Of a stretch of DNA of 64,000 nt, positions 1 through 9,192 are shown piece by piece; the first letter of the stretch is position 1, and the number at the start of each line of letters is the position of its first letter. The DNA is from Gammaproteobacteria bacterium. GTDB taxonomy: Bacteria > Pseudomonadota > Gammaproteobacteria > Enterobacterales > Alteromonadaceae. Both the position numbers and the translations under genes were made by a program. Under the pieces are notes generated by a model. That model had not been told where the DNA came from and did not search any database. It saw nothing but the letters and a program-made list of their open reading frames with translations. The stretch covers positions 1 through 64,000 of the forward strand of contig JAHKAA010000010.1 of NCBI GenBank assembly GCA_018825965.1, read 5' to 3'.

Positions 1-73
1 CGTCCCTTAGGGGATTCGAACCCCTGTTACCGCCGTGAAAGGGCGGTGTCCTAGGCCTCTAGACGAAAGGGAC
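1..73 (-). tRNA. tRNA-Glu (anticodon TTC)
   Basis: Read on the minus strand, the sequence folds as a full cloverleaf. It has a GTCCCTT acceptor arm, a TTC anticodon in a CCCTTTCAC loop region, and a GGTTCGAATCC T-arm. It is nearly identical to the enterobacterial tRNA-Glu as I recall it. The body of 73 bases ends with the discriminator G exactly at the window edge, so whether a CCA is encoded cannot be seen. It lies 16 bases downstream of tRNA-Ala and is probably processed from the same transcript. Confidence 0.95.
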
Positions 74-89
74 ACTGGAACAAAATCTT

Positions 90-165
<76 letters not shown>

Positions 166-212
166 ACACCAATTGTAGAAGTTGCTGAGCAATCCCCTAC
201 AAGACGAGGCGA

Positions 213-241
213 ATTCTAGGGGCAGGGGCCAAAGGTGTCAA
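213..241 (-). promoter_or_regulatory. Sigma-70 promoter of the tRNA-Ala/tRNA-Glu unit
   Basis: On the minus strand there is a perfect -35 box TTGACA (236-241), a 17-base spacer and a near-perfect -10 box TAGAAT (213-218). A GC-rich discriminator (CGCCTCG) follows. Strong boxes plus a GC-rich discriminator are typical of stable-RNA promoters under stringent control; that regulation is inferred. The bases from 242 to about 434 hold nothing else I can support. Confidence 0.85.
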
Positions 242-434
242 CAGTTTTTTAGAAAGGCTTAACCGTTCGCATATTTTTTAAACTAACTGTCGATTGAAGC
301 AGCAATTCGCAGCAAAATAAACAACATAGACACCCTGCCCTGTTGTACAAAGGACAAAAGCCAGTATCTGCAATCAGGAAAAAATCAGACAAACAAAGAG
401 AATAAAACGCGGACAAGTTACAAATGACAGAAAG

Positions 435-462
435 AAAAAACCCTGCCGAAGCAGGGTTTTTT
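435..462 (-). terminator. Rho-independent terminator of the TonB2-type operon
   Basis: CCCTGC (441-446), a CGAA tetraloop and GCAGGG (451-456) are flanked by an A-run on the left and a T-run on the right. On the minus strand the hairpin is followed by six Ts, just past the stop codon of the TPR gene. It looks functional in both directions. Confidence 0.85.
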
Positions 463-468
463 TAACAA

Positions 469-1734
469 TTAAAGCGTCACGTTATTTTTACTGGCGCGTT
501 CTTTAATGTAGGTTTCCCAACTTGCAGCCTGACGGGCAAATTTAGGATCAGCTTTCGCTTTTTGTACAGCCTGGTAGGCGTCTCTGAACTTGTTCTGATA
601 GAAGTAAGCTTCAACCAGAGCCAGATACACTGGGCCTTTGACTTTTACGCCAGCGTCCAATGACTTATTCAGAGCCACTACAGCGGCAGAGTATTTTTCA
701 GCAAGGATCAGTGATGACCCCTGACGACGATAGGCATCGGCATCATTGTCTAACTGAGCTGACTCACCGTAATACTGAGCTGCTTTATCCATTTCACGCG
801 CTGCCTGGAACGAACTGGCCATACTGTTCAGCATAGTTTTATCTTTAGGGATTAAACCAGACTTAATATGTTTTTCCAGCGTTATGCCCGCTTTGTAAGG
901 AATATTGGCATTTGAGTACAGCTGAGATAATAATTTAAACTCATTGGCTGTATCCAGCATACCTTGCCTTGCTGCCACTTCTAAAGTAACCAAAGCCTTT
1001 TCGTATTGCTCTTCAATACTGTAAAACTGAGCCAGATAGGTCCACCAGCGTTTTTCCGAAGGGAAAATTTGCACTGTAGTCTCTAACACTTCGATCGCTT
1101 TTTTGTTGTTTTTCATCTCGTAATAAGCTGAAAACTTCAACGTATAAGGACCGGCGTTTGGCTTAGCTTTATCTTGCAGCGCAATAGCCTTGTCAGCAGG
1201 TTCAATCACCTTCTGATATTGCTTGGTTTCCATATAAGCACTGGCAATACGCAGATAAAGGTTCGCATCCTGTTCACCCGTGAAATCAATCCACTGGTAA
1301 TAGGTTTTGATCGCTTCATTGTATTGCTTATCGCTTAACAACAAATCAGCTAACAAACGTAAAGAAGCAGCCTGGTCGGTAAAACTCAATAAATCAGGTT
1401 TTATGGCCTGACGTAAATAGTTGATCGACTTCTTCTCGTCTTTTGCAGCCCACATGTTGCCTAAAAAGCGATTAACAAAAGCTTTATCAAACTCGTTACT
1501 GGCATCAATGTCTGACAACACAGCAATAGCTTCATTCAGCTTCTCAGCACTATACAATTCATAGGCTTTACCAATGGCTTTACCTACCCGCTCGCCAACA
1601 ACAGTCGTCTTACGGTTTTTGCGTTCTTCAATTTTCGCCGGGTTCGGAGCTGCAACAGCATAAGAACTCAGAGTAGTCGCACCAAAGCTAGCCAATACGA
1701 TCAACGCAGAAGTAAGTGAACTTATTTTCTTCAT
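469..1734 (-). CDS. Periplasmic TPR-repeat protein of the TonB2 cluster
   Basis: This 421-residue protein has an N-terminal signal peptide (about residues 1-29, ending AVAA). Most of the rest is helical repeats of the tetratricopeptide type, visible as repeated A-x-x-Y and Y-x-x-A-I patterns such as YNEAIKTYYQW and YEKALVTLEVAA. It is the last gene of the DUF3450-TtpC-ExbB-ExbD-TonB-TPR operon, four bases after tonB. TPR proteins at this position accompany Vibrio and Shewanella TonB2 systems. It probably acts as a periplasmic scaffold for the TonB complex, but its exact role is not established by the sequence. Confidence 0.8.
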   Translation of the reverse strand: MKKISSLTSALIVLASFGATTLSSYAVAAPNPAKIEERKNRKTTVVGERVGKAIGKAYELYSAEKLNEAIAVLSDIDASNEFDKAFVNRFLGNMWAAKDEKKSINYLRQAIKPDLLSFTDQAASLRLLADLLLSDKQYNEAIKTYYQWIDFTGEQDANLYLRIASAYMETKQYQKVIEPADKAIALQDKAKPNAGPYTLKFSAYYEMKNNKKAIEVLETTVQIFPSEKRWWTYLAQFYSIEEQYEKALVTLEVAARQGMLDTANEFKLLSQLYSNANIPYKAGITLEKHIKSGLIPKDKTMLNSMASSFQAAREMDKAAQYYGESAQLDNDADAYRRQGSSLILAEKYSAAVVALNKSLDAGVKVKGPVYLALVEAYFYQNKFRDAYQAVQKAKADPKFARQAASWETYIKERASKNNVTL

Positions 1735-1738
1735 CGTG

Positions 1739-2356
1739 TTAACCCCCCTGGTCTAAAGAGAAGTCCAGCTGAACCATAATACCTGGTTGCTGCACTGCCT
1801 TACCGTCGACCACTTTTGGTGAATATTTCCAACGCTTCAGAGCACGAATTGCTTCACGGTCGAATACACGTTTAGGTTCAGCTTCTACAACAGTAACTTC
1901 GCCAACGCTGCCATCTTCCAGAATAGTAAAACGCATTTTCACCCACCCTTGCAGGCCATCACGAGCAGCTTGCACAGGGTATTTAGGTTCAATACGAACT
2001 ATCGGAGTTGCATCGCCATCACGCATCATTGCTGAAGAGGGATCGCCTAATCCTGAATTTGCACCACCTACGTCAACTGACGGCATGTTGAAGCCAATGG
2101 CTCCACCTGTGTCTGTTGAAGCCGGTTCAGCAACCGGAGCCTTTGGTGGCTCTGGCGGCGGCGGTGGTGGTGGTGGCGGTACCCGAACACGGGTCTGAAC
2201 TTTAGATTCAGGCGGTGTCGAGTTTATTTCAATAACGATTTGTTCCTTTTTAGCATTGGTGAACGTATCATCCCCACCTATAAGGAATGCCATCAACACA
2301 TACAGGAAAAACGTTATTACCGCACCAACTACCAGTGATAGTAATAACCTTACCAT
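1739..2356 (-). CDS. tonB: TonB family energy transducer (TonB2 type)
   Basis: This 205-residue protein spans the inner membrane and periplasm and passes proton-motive force to outer-membrane receptors. An N-terminal transmembrane helix (about residues 4-26) is followed by a proline-rich stretch with nine consecutive prolines near residues 60-68. A C-terminal TonB domain follows, with the PKYPVQAARDGLQGWV motif and the YSPKVVDGK region. It lies one base from exbD and four from the TPR gene. It is shorter than E. coli TonB, as is usual for TonB2. The two TonB receptors at 17085-19232 and 52407-55094 are plausible clients. Confidence 0.92.
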   Translation of the reverse strand: MVRLLLSLVVGAVITFFLYVLMAFLIGGDDTFTNAKKEQIVIEINSTPPESKVQTRVRVPPPPPPPPPEPPKAPVAEPASTDTGGAIGFNMPSVDVGGANSGLGDPSSAMMRDGDATPIVRIEPKYPVQAARDGLQGWVKMRFTILEDGSVGEVTVVEAEPKRVFDREAIRALKRWKYSPKVVDGKAVQQPGIMVQLDFSLDQGG

Positions 2357-2357
2357 A

Positions 2358-2759
2358 TTACTTGTTCTCCGCAGCGATCGAAATCTTATCGATACCAGCC
2401 AGCTTGATCTGATCCATTACTGAAACCACAACACCATGCTTAGCTTCTTTATCTGCCTGAATAATCACTGTATCAGTTGGCGATTCGGCTAACAGCTTTT
2501 CAACTGTTGCACCTACACGTTCAACGTCTACCGCACGTTTATCCATCCAGATTTCACCGTTTGCACGGATAGCAATAAAGATAGTGGCTGACGGCTTTTG
2601 TATAGCTTTTGTCGCTTTAGGGCGAAGTACATCTATACCTGCTTCTTTAACGAATGAGGTCGTTACGATAAAGAAGATCAGCATGATGAATACAACGTCC
2701 AACATTGGCGTTAAATCTACTGCGGCCTCTTCGCCTTCACGTCTAATTTTACGTGCCAT
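2358..2759 (-). CDS. exbD: Biopolymer transport protein ExbD
   Basis: This 133-residue ExbD/TolR family protein has a short cytoplasmic N-terminus and one transmembrane helix containing the conserved aspartate (LTPMLDVVFIMLIFFIV, about residues 16-32). A small periplasmic domain follows. The aspartate is the proton-responsive residue of the family. It sits between exbB and tonB in a tight operon, consistent with one stator complex. Confidence 0.93.
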   Translation of the reverse strand: MARKIRREGEEAAVDLTPMLDVVFIMLIFFIVTTSFVKEAGIDVLRPKATKAIQKPSATIFIAIRANGEIWMDKRAVDVERVGATVEKLLAESPTDTVIIQADKEAKHGVVVSVMDQIKLAGIDKISIAAENK

Positions 2760-2772
2760 AAATTACTCTCTA

Positions 2773-3297
2773 TCAATGATGAGGCATGCTATCAGCTAAT
2801 TCATGAACTGCTGATTTCACCTTACCTTCCAGTTTAGACGTTACAAATACACCTGATAAACAGGCAACCATACCAGCCATAGTTGGAATTGTTGCCATTG
2901 AAATACCAGCTGCCATCAGTCTTGGGTTACCAGTACCTTGTACCGCCATAATTTCGAATACAGCGATCATACCGGTGACAGTACCTAACAAACCAACCAT
3001 GGGACAAATAGCAACCAAAGTTTTGATTACGTTGATCCGGTCATTCAGTTTGCTAGATGCCTCAGACACCCACGCATCACGAATTTTATGCGCATACCAT
3101 GAGGTTGTATCAACCCGGGCATCCCAGTCTGCAATAATTTTATTACGCAGAACCGGATATTCCCGACTGATAAACCAGAAGCGCTCTATGATCAATACCC
3201 ACATGATGAAGAGCACTATGGCGACGATATAAAGTACATCACCGCCGGTTGCGATAAAATCCCTGACAGATTCCCAAAGCTCTATCAGGCTATGCAT
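2773..3297 (-). CDS. exbB: ExbB/TolQ-type proton channel subunit (short, TonB2 type)
   Basis: This 174-residue MotA/TolQ/ExbB family protein has three predicted transmembrane helices, near residues 16-38, 95-117 and 130-152. It carries the family signature PMVGLLGTVTGMIAVFEIM. The short form, without the large periplasmic N-terminus, is what TonB2-type clusters carry next to a long TtpC-like paralogue. Its start codon shares one base with the stop of the upstream ttpC-like gene. Confidence 0.92.
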   Translation of the reverse strand: MHSLIELWESVRDFIATGGDVLYIVAIVLFIMWVLIIERFWFISREYPVLRNKIIADWDARVDTTSWYAHKIRDAWVSEASSKLNDRINVIKTLVAICPMVGLLGTVTGMIAVFEIMAVQGTGNPRLMAAGISMATIPTMAGMVACLSGVFVTSKLEGKVKSAVHELADSMPHH

Positions 3298-4661
3298 TAC
3301 GCTTTCTCCTTCTCCGCATGAGCAGCGATGATACCAGCGCTTTGCTCATCCAGGACATGCAGGATTGAGTTTGATTTTGTTTGTAACATTGCGTGCAGGA
3401 ACAGTAATGGCAGAGCACATAACAGGCCCATAACAGTTGTTACTAACGCCATTGAGATCTGGCCAGCCATGATTTTCGGGTCACCAGTACCGTGTAAGGT
3501 AATAACCTGGAACGCACCAATCATACCGATAACTGTACCTAACAGACCTAATAAAGGACCAACAGCAGCAATCAGCTTGATAATACCTATACCTTTTTCG
3601 ATATCAGGCGTTTCACGCATAATGGCTTCGTCCAGTTTCAGCTCTAAGTTTTCAACGTCAACAGATTTGTTGTCATGGTAAACTTTCAGGATACGGCCCA
3701 GAGCATTTTTCTCTGAAGGGTTCGACAGGTTTTTCAGCTGAGCATTTACACCTGAAGAAGCTGCTGTCAGAGCTAAGAAACGTAATAAGCCGATCAGTAA
3801 ACCAATACCTAACAATACTGTGATTACGTAACCAACAGTGCCGCCCTGGTGGAATTGCTCTTCCAGAGTTGCTTCCTGAGTTTTCAGGCGCAATAAGTTA
3901 CCGCCAGTAGGGTCGATATAAACTGGTTTCACTTCACCGGCAGAAGCATTTTTGAAAGCTTCAGCATCAGCAACAATGTAAGACTCTGGTTGTTTAACCA
4001 AAGGCTGCATTTCCTGGGTATCAGCGTTAAATACTAAGTAACCACCGTCAGAAATCAGGTTAAATGCACCAACACGAGTGACGCTTGCCTGAGCAGAGTT
4101 ACCGTCCAAAGCAACAACGTTACCTTCAAACTTAGAAACTTTAGCAGACTCAGTCATTTCAGTTTGCAAAGCAATCCACAGCTCTTCTAATTCAGGGATA
4201 GCTGGAATTTCTTTGGCTTCAGCCAGCTTTTGCAGCAGTTCTTCACGGCCTTTGTACTGAGCGCTGATATTAGACATAGCAATGCTACCGATAGTTTCGG
4301 TTGCAGCACCACGTACAGTACCAAACATCTCACCTAAGGTACCTTGAGCTGCAATTAATTCAGCTTCTTTAGCACCTAATTTGCCCTCGTTATCAGCAAA
4401 TTGCTGAGTTAAAGAACGGCCACGAGATTCTTCAGCGGCAAATTCAGCTTTTGCTCTGTTTAACAGAGCTTGCTTGTCTGCACGGTCAGATAAAAACTCT
4501 TTTTCGCGCTGTTGGTTAACACGACCTTCAGCAGTACGAGCTTGTTTCACCTGCTCTAATAATTGATCCAGCTTGGCAGTATCAGCTGCTGCGTTTAAAC
4601 ACACGCCTGCAGACAAAGTGACAGTAGCTGCAATTACTAAACCTTTAAAAACTTTCTTCAT
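3297..4661 (-). CDS. TtpC-like long ExbB/TolQ family protein
   Basis: This 454-residue protein has a signal peptide (about 1-26) and a long periplasmic, coiled-coil-rich N-terminal half (about 27-265) with alternating charged residues. A C-terminal ExbB/TolQ channel domain follows, with the motif VGPLLGLLGTVIGMIGAFQ. In Vibrio, TtpC is an extra component required for TonB2-dependent siderophore uptake, and this gene matches it in size, architecture and position. The name is by analogy, so I leave the symbol blank. Confidence 0.85.
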   Translation of the reverse strand: MKKVFKGLVIAATVTLSAGVCLNAAADTAKLDQLLEQVKQARTAEGRVNQQREKEFLSDRADKQALLNRAKAEFAAEESRGRSLTQQFADNEGKLGAKEAELIAAQGTLGEMFGTVRGAATETIGSIAMSNISAQYKGREELLQKLAEAKEIPAIPELEELWIALQTEMTESAKVSKFEGNVVALDGNSAQASVTRVGAFNLISDGGYLVFNADTQEMQPLVKQPESYIVADAEAFKNASAGEVKPVYIDPTGGNLLRLKTQEATLEEQFHQGGTVGYVITVLLGIGLLIGLLRFLALTAASSGVNAQLKNLSNPSEKNALGRILKVYHDNKSVDVENLELKLDEAIMRETPDIEKGIGIIKLIAAVGPLLGLLGTVIGMIGAFQVITLHGTGDPKIMAGQISMALVTTVMGLLCALPLLFLHAMLQTKSNSILHVLDEQSAGIIAAHAEKEKA

Positions 4662-4667
4662 TTATGC

Positions 4668-5441
4668 TTACTCCGCTGCTAACACTGGAAGTTTTAACAA
4701 TTCTGGGGCAGCTTGTTTACCCGCAACACGAATAGCTAACCTGGTAGATTGAATGTATTCTTCACCCAGAGCTTGCCATTGACCTGTAGCTCTGTTGAAC
4801 ATCCAGGCTTGCTTTTCATCCAGAGATTGCGCCAGTAAGGCAACACGACCTACGTAAACGTAGTTCACTGTGATTTCGCTGCCGTCTACGGCCAGTTTGT
4901 CAGTGTAAGTTACTAAAGCAGTGCCTAAATCTTTTTCGATTTGGTACGCTTCAAGCACCTGACGGTACATTTCAGAAGTGTTGACCGCTGCATTAGATAA
5001 GTAACCACGTAAACGCTCAACTCGAGCTAAACGGTTCGTCAAATCGATTGGCATATCTGCTTTGATAAAAGCTTCCAACGTATCAACCATACGATACATC
5101 AGAGGAACGATACCTTGTTTGGTACCTTCGATAGTACCAATTTGCTTATCAAAAGAGGCTAACTGCGCGTTTTGATCGGCAACCAACTTAGCAACGTGAT
5201 CGTTGTAAACTTTTAAGTTTTCAGTTTGTTCAACTAATTGACGGTACTCAGCCAATAATTCCTGGCTTTGGTCAAAAATATTGTTGATCTTTTCCTGAGA
5301 CTGTACTGAGGCGCGGATGTTTTGCTGACCCACTTTATGAATTTCAGACAGTTGATTTGCTGCTACTGAAGTGCTGGCCAATGCGAATGCTCCAAACAGA
5401 GCAGAAGCAACCAGACTCTTACGAATGTTATTGTTAGACAT
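4668..5441 (-). CDS. DUF3450 family periplasmic protein, first gene of the TonB2 operon
   Basis: This 257-residue protein has a signal peptide (MSNNNIRKSLVASALFG, ending near residue 29) and then a long coiled-coil region (about 30-130) with heptad-like spacing. I chose the ATG at 5441 over an upstream in-frame ATG because it puts the signal peptide at the N-terminus. DUF3450 genes head TonB2-type clusters in many marine gammaproteobacteria. The function is unknown, and a structural role beside the TtpC-like coiled coil is an inference. I found no convincing Fur box in the 240 bases upstream. Confidence 0.82.
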   Translation of the reverse strand: MSNNNIRKSLVASALFGAFALASTSVAANQLSEIHKVGQQNIRASVQSQEKINNIFDQSQELLAEYRQLVEQTENLKVYNDHVAKLVADQNAQLASFDKQIGTIEGTKQGIVPLMYRMVDTLEAFIKADMPIDLTNRLARVERLRGYLSNAAVNTSEMYRQVLEAYQIEKDLGTALVTYTDKLAVDGSEITVNYVYVGRVALLAQSLDEKQAWMFNRATGQWQALGEEYIQSTRLAIRVAGKQAAPELLKLPVLAAE

Positions 5442-5637
5442 AGTTCCCAACCAATAATTGCTGATTAACGTAACCTGTTTTTGAAAGGTTATTTTTTGTA
5501 ACAAAAAATAACCCGGTTAAGGGGTAAACCGCCCGCATCATTGCAGCAAACTCGCGGATTGTCAATATAACAACGACAGTCAACGATGACAGTTTTGTTG
5601 CAATTTAAAGACGGCTTATACCCTTTTAAACTTAAGC

Positions 5638-5656
5638 AAAATCAGGAGTTTTCCTG
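5638..5656 (-). terminator. Possible terminator downstream of fba
   Basis: CAGGA-GTTT-TCCTG (5643-5656) forms a five-pair hairpin, followed on the minus strand by ATTTTG. The stem and T-run are short, so this is a weak call. Its position between fba and the TonB2 operon is right for a terminator. Confidence 0.35.
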
Positions 5657-5682
5657 CATTAATAATTCATTAAACTTTTTGC

Positions 5683-6747
5683 TTATTTAATGTTCGGTGT
5701 TAATTTTCCCGACTCATACAACTTTACCATTTGCTCAAGAGAAATGGCTTTTATTTTTGACGCGTTACCAGCAGTGCCAAAGGCCTGATAACGGTCTTTA
5801 CAAATTTCAGTCATAGCTTTGACTGATTCCTGCAAATACTTGCGAGGATCAAATTCTGCAGGGTTTTTCGCCATATAACGACGAATAGCTCCTGTTGAGG
5901 CTAAACGCAAGTCAGTATCTATATTGATCTTACGTACGCCAAACTTGATCCCTTCCTGAATTTGTTCCACTGGCACACCATAAGTTTCAGGGATAGCACC
6001 ACCATATTCATTAATAATAGCAAGCCATTCCTGAGGGACTGAAGATGAACCGTGCATTACCAGATGGGTATCCGGAATACGGGCATGAATATCTTTAATG
6101 CGGTCAATCGCCAGTATGTCGCCTGTTGGCGGGCGACTGAACTTGTAAGCACCATGTGAAGTACCACAAGCGATAGCCAAAGCATCCACACCTGTCGCTT
6201 TGACAAACTGTGCTGCTTCTTCCGGATCCGTCAACATTTGGTCATGACTTAAGATGCAATCTGCGCCTATGCCATCTTCTTCACCTGCGGCTCCGGTTTC
6301 AAGCGAGCCTAAACAACCTAATTCGCCTTCTACGGAAACACCACACGCATGCGCCATTTCGACAACCCGACGCGTTATATCGGCATTGTAGTCATAATCC
6401 ATTGGTGTTTTACCGTCAGTTCCTAAAGAACCATCCATCATGACGGATGAGAATCCCAGTTGAATGGCCTGTTGGCATATAGCAGCTGAGGTGCCGTGAT
6501 CCTGATGCATCACCACCGGAATATGTGGAAATTCTTCAATAGCAGCCAGAATAAGATGACGCAAAAAAGGCGCGCCGGCATATTTACGGGCACCGGCAGA
6601 AGCCTGAACTATCACAGGACTGTCTGTCGCATCGGCAGCCAGCATAATGGCACGCATTTGTTCTAAGTTATTGACGTTAAAAGCTGGTACTGCATAACCA
6701 AACTCGGCGGCGTGGTCCAGCATTTGACGCATTGAAATAAGAGCCAT
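5683..6747 (-). CDS. fba: Class II fructose-1,6-bisphosphate aldolase
   Basis: This 354-residue cytoplasmic enzyme cleaves fructose-1,6-bisphosphate to dihydroxyacetone phosphate and glyceraldehyde-3-phosphate. Class II zinc-site and substrate motifs are visible: [10 protein letters not shown] near residue 79, GxHG-like regions including [10 protein letters not shown], and VMHGSSSVP. The N-terminus ([14 protein letters not shown]) and length match the Calvin-cycle-type subfamily rather than E. coli FbaA. It lies downstream of pgk and epd, in the common gammaproteobacterial order, with a gap of about 137 bases that may carry its own promoter. Confidence 0.95.
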   Translation of the reverse strand: MALISMRQMLDHAAEFGYAVPAFNVNNLEQMRAIMLAADATDSPVIVQASAGARKYAGAPFLRHLILAAIEEFPHIPVVMHQDHGTSAAICQQAIQLGFSSVMMDGSLGTDGKTPMDYDYNADITRRVVEMAHACGVSVEGELGCLGSLETGAAGEEDGIGADCILSHDQMLTDPEEAAQFVKATGVDALAIACGTSHGAYKFSRPPTGDILAIDRIKDIHARIPDTHLVMHGSSSVPQEWLAIINEYGGAIPETYGVPVEQIQEGIKFGVRKINIDTDLRLASTGAIRRYMAKNPAEFDPRKYLQESVKAMTEICKDRYQAFGTAGNASKIKAISLEQMVKLYESGKLTPNIK

Positions 6748-6884
6748 GAGATCCTCTCTTTTTGTGTAGGGTAAAGGTTGTGTTTAAAACCGCTGACTCT
6801 GTTGTCACCTGAGGTGATCTTGAATGGACAGAAACAGCGGTCATCATTTTTCAGATTTTTGTAGTTATAGGTACTCTAACAGTT

Positions 6885-8069
6885 TTATGTTGCGGCTTTA
6901 GCACGTTGTTCCAGAATTTCCACTGCTGGTAAGGTTTTACCTTCAAGAAACTCAAGGAAAGCTCCACCACCTGTCGAGATATAAGAAATTTTGTCAGCTA
7001 ACTCATACTTATCAATAGCAGCTAATGTGTCGCCACCACCAGCAATTGAAAACGCCTTGCTGTCCGCAATAGCCAAAGCCAAAGCTTTAGTGCCTTGCTC
7101 AAAAGAGGCAAATTCAAATACCCCAACAGGCCCATTCCAGACAATAGTGCCGGCGTTTTTCAGAATATCGACCAAAGCAGCGCCGCTGTCAGGACCAATA
7201 TCAAACACCATATCGTCTTCGCTGATATCCGCAACAGACTTAGTGGTCGCAGGAGTGTCTTCGGCAAAAGCTTTGCCTGTCACTACATCTGTTGGCACTG
7301 GAATAGAGCCGCCGTTCGCTTTGGCTTGCGCCATTAAACGTTTGGCTTCAGGGATCAGGTCAGTTTCGACCAGAGACTTGCCAACCTGATAACCCTGAGC
7401 GGCAATAAAAGTATTAGCAATACCACCGCCGACGATCAACTGATCCACAATACCGGATAAAGACTCAAGCACTGTCAGTTTAGTGGACACTTTAGACCCG
7501 CCAACAATGGCGACCAAAGGACGTTTAGGATTTTTCAGTGCTGCTGCTAATGCATCTAACTCAGCAGCCAATAAAGGTCCTGCACAGGCCACAGGAGCAT
7601 ATTTAGCCACACCATGAGTGGTCGCCTGAGCACGGTGTGCAGTGCCAAAAGCATCCATCACAAATACATCACACAAAGCTGCCAGCTTTTTCGACAAGGT
7701 TTCATCGTTTTTACCTTCGCCTTTATTAAAGCGGACGTTTTCAAAGACAACCACTTCGCCAGTTTTGACTTCAACACCGTCCAGGTAATCTTTCACCAAA
7801 CGCACAGGCACAGATAAAGCTGCGTTTAGATAATCCACCACTGGTGCCATCGAGAACTCTTCGTTGTACACACCTTCATCAGGACGACCTAAGTGAGAAC
7901 ACACCATCACTTTGCCACCTTTTTTAAGCGCTAATTCGATGGTAGGAATAGCCGCTTTTAAACGTGCATCTGAGGTCACTTTGCCGTTTTTCACCGGTAC
8001 ATTTAAGTCTTCACGGATCAGCACCCGCTTCCCTGCTAAATCCACATCCGCCATCTTAATTACTGACAT
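6885..8069 (-). CDS. pgk: Phosphoglycerate kinase
   Basis: This 394-residue glycolytic kinase transfers phosphate between 1,3-bisphosphoglycerate and ADP. The substrate-binding N-domain has [18 protein letters not shown] and the HLGRPDEG motif. The nucleotide-binding C-domain has [10 protein letters not shown], and GGGDTLAA sits near the C-terminus. An AGGAG ribosome-binding site lies seven bases before the ATG. It is 41 bases downstream of epd and probably co-transcribed with it. Confidence 0.97.
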   Translation of the reverse strand: MSVIKMADVDLAGKRVLIREDLNVPVKNGKVTSDARLKAAIPTIELALKKGGKVMVCSHLGRPDEGVYNEEFSMAPVVDYLNAALSVPVRLVKDYLDGVEVKTGEVVVFENVRFNKGEGKNDETLSKKLAALCDVFVMDAFGTAHRAQATTHGVAKYAPVACAGPLLAAELDALAAALKNPKRPLVAIVGGSKVSTKLTVLESLSGIVDQLIVGGGIANTFIAAQGYQVGKSLVETDLIPEAKRLMAQAKANGGSIPVPTDVVTGKAFAEDTPATTKSVADISEDDMVFDIGPDSGAALVDILKNAGTIVWNGPVGVFEFASFEQGTKALALAIADSKAFSIAGGGDTLAAIDKYELADKISYISTGGGAFLEFLEGKTLPAVEILEQRAKAAT

Positions 8070-8110
8070 ACCAGACTCCTGTGATTTTATAAGTTTTTAT
8101 TAAATAAAGT

Positions 8111-9124
8111 TCAGACAAAACGCATCATAGCGCGGGTTGTGTCGATCATTCTGTTCGCAAAACCCCATTCGTTGTCACACCAGACTAAACATTTGACTAA
8201 ACGTTTATGGCTGACCCGGGTTTGCGAACCGTCGACAATGCACGAATGTGCATCATGATTAAAATCGACTGAAACCAATGGCTCTTCGGTGTAATCCAGA
8301 ATACCAGCCAGCTCCCCTGCTCTTGCACGCTGTAAAACCTGATTGATCTGTTTTAAATCGACGTCCTGATGCAAAGTCACACTTAAATCCATTGCAGTGA
8401 CATTCACAGTAGGCACTCGCACTGCTATGGCTTCAAAACGCCCGGCCAGATGAGGCAGTATACGTTCTATGCCCCGGGCTAACTTGGTGTCTACCGGAAT
8501 AATAGACTGACTGGCAGCGCGGGTACGGCGTAAATCAGTGTGGTAAGCATCAATCACCTGTTGATCATTCATCGAGGCGTGAATAGTGGTAATAGTGCCA
8601 CTTTCAACACCAAAATGCTGATCCAGCACCTGGATCACCGGCACTATGCAGTTGGTGGTGCACGAACCGGCAGAGACCACTGTCATGTCATCTGTCAGCA
8701 AATGCTGGTTAATGCCGTAAATGACGGTGGCATCAATATCAGCGTCTGCCGGATGTGAAAACAGTACTTTTTTGGCGCCGGCATCTAAATGCAACTGAGC
8801 ATCAGAGCGGCTATGAAACACGCCAGTGCACTCAAGAACTACATCAACTTCCAGCTCATTCCAGGGTAACTGCGCCGGATCGGCCTGACAAAATAAAGCG
8901 ATTGGATCGCCATTTACCAGCAAGCCCTGTGCAGTTAACTCCACAGGAAAACCAAAACGACCATGAGAAGTATCGTATTTTAATAAGTGGGCTATGCCTT
9001 TGGCATCAGCCAACTCATTGATGGCCACTACCTGAACTTGCTCTGTTAAACCGCATTCGTACAGGGCCCGCAAAATATTCCGACCTATACGGCCAAAGCC
9101 GTTAATTGCCACTTTAATGGTCAT
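8111..9124 (-). CDS. epd: D-erythrose-4-phosphate dehydrogenase
   Basis: This 337-residue NAD-dependent dehydrogenase of the GAPDH superfamily makes 4-phosphoerythronate for the DXP-dependent pyridoxal-phosphate pathway. It has an N-terminal Rossmann motif [10 protein letters not shown] and the catalytic cysteine in [12 protein letters not shown]. It also has [20 protein letters not shown], which I recognise as characteristic of Epd rather than glycolytic GAPDH. The epd-pgk-fba order is the familiar gammaproteobacterial one. A GAPDH-like function cannot be fully excluded without an alignment. Confidence 0.92.
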   Translation of the reverse strand: MTIKVAINGFGRIGRNILRALYECGLTEQVQVVAINELADAKGIAHLLKYDTSHGRFGFPVELTAQGLLVNGDPIALFCQADPAQLPWNELEVDVVLECTGVFHSRSDAQLHLDAGAKKVLFSHPADADIDATVIYGINQHLLTDDMTVVSAGSCTTNCIVPVIQVLDQHFGVESGTITTIHASMNDQQVIDAYHTDLRRTRAASQSIIPVDTKLARGIERILPHLAGRFEAIAVRVPTVNVTAMDLSVTLHQDVDLKQINQVLQRARAGELAGILDYTEEPLVSVDFNHDAHSCIVDGSQTRVSHKRLVKCLVWCDNEWGFANRMIDTTRAMMRFV

Positions 9125-9160
9125 TGCTACTCAATTACCCGCTTGACACTTTGACTGATC

Positions 9161-9187
9161 AAAAAGAGGGGCCACCAGGCCCCTTTT
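9161..9187 (-). terminator. Rho-independent terminator after tkt
   Basis: GGGGCC-ACCA-GGCCCC (9168-9183) is flanked by A-rich and T-rich runs, giving a strong hairpin followed on the minus strand by CTCTTTTT. It lies between the tkt stop and the epd start, so epd-pgk probably has an additional promoter or depends on read-through. Confidence 0.8.
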
Positions 9188-9192
9188 CATTT

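Noticed and set aside
2150..2190. GGTGGT-rich run as a microsatellite or phase-variable tract
   Set aside because: It encodes the proline-rich spacer of TonB with mixed codons, an expected feature of the family.
5442..5682. Fur box upstream of the TonB2-type operon
   Set aside because: I looked for a GATAATGATTATCATTATC-like palindrome and found none, so iron regulation is not claimed.
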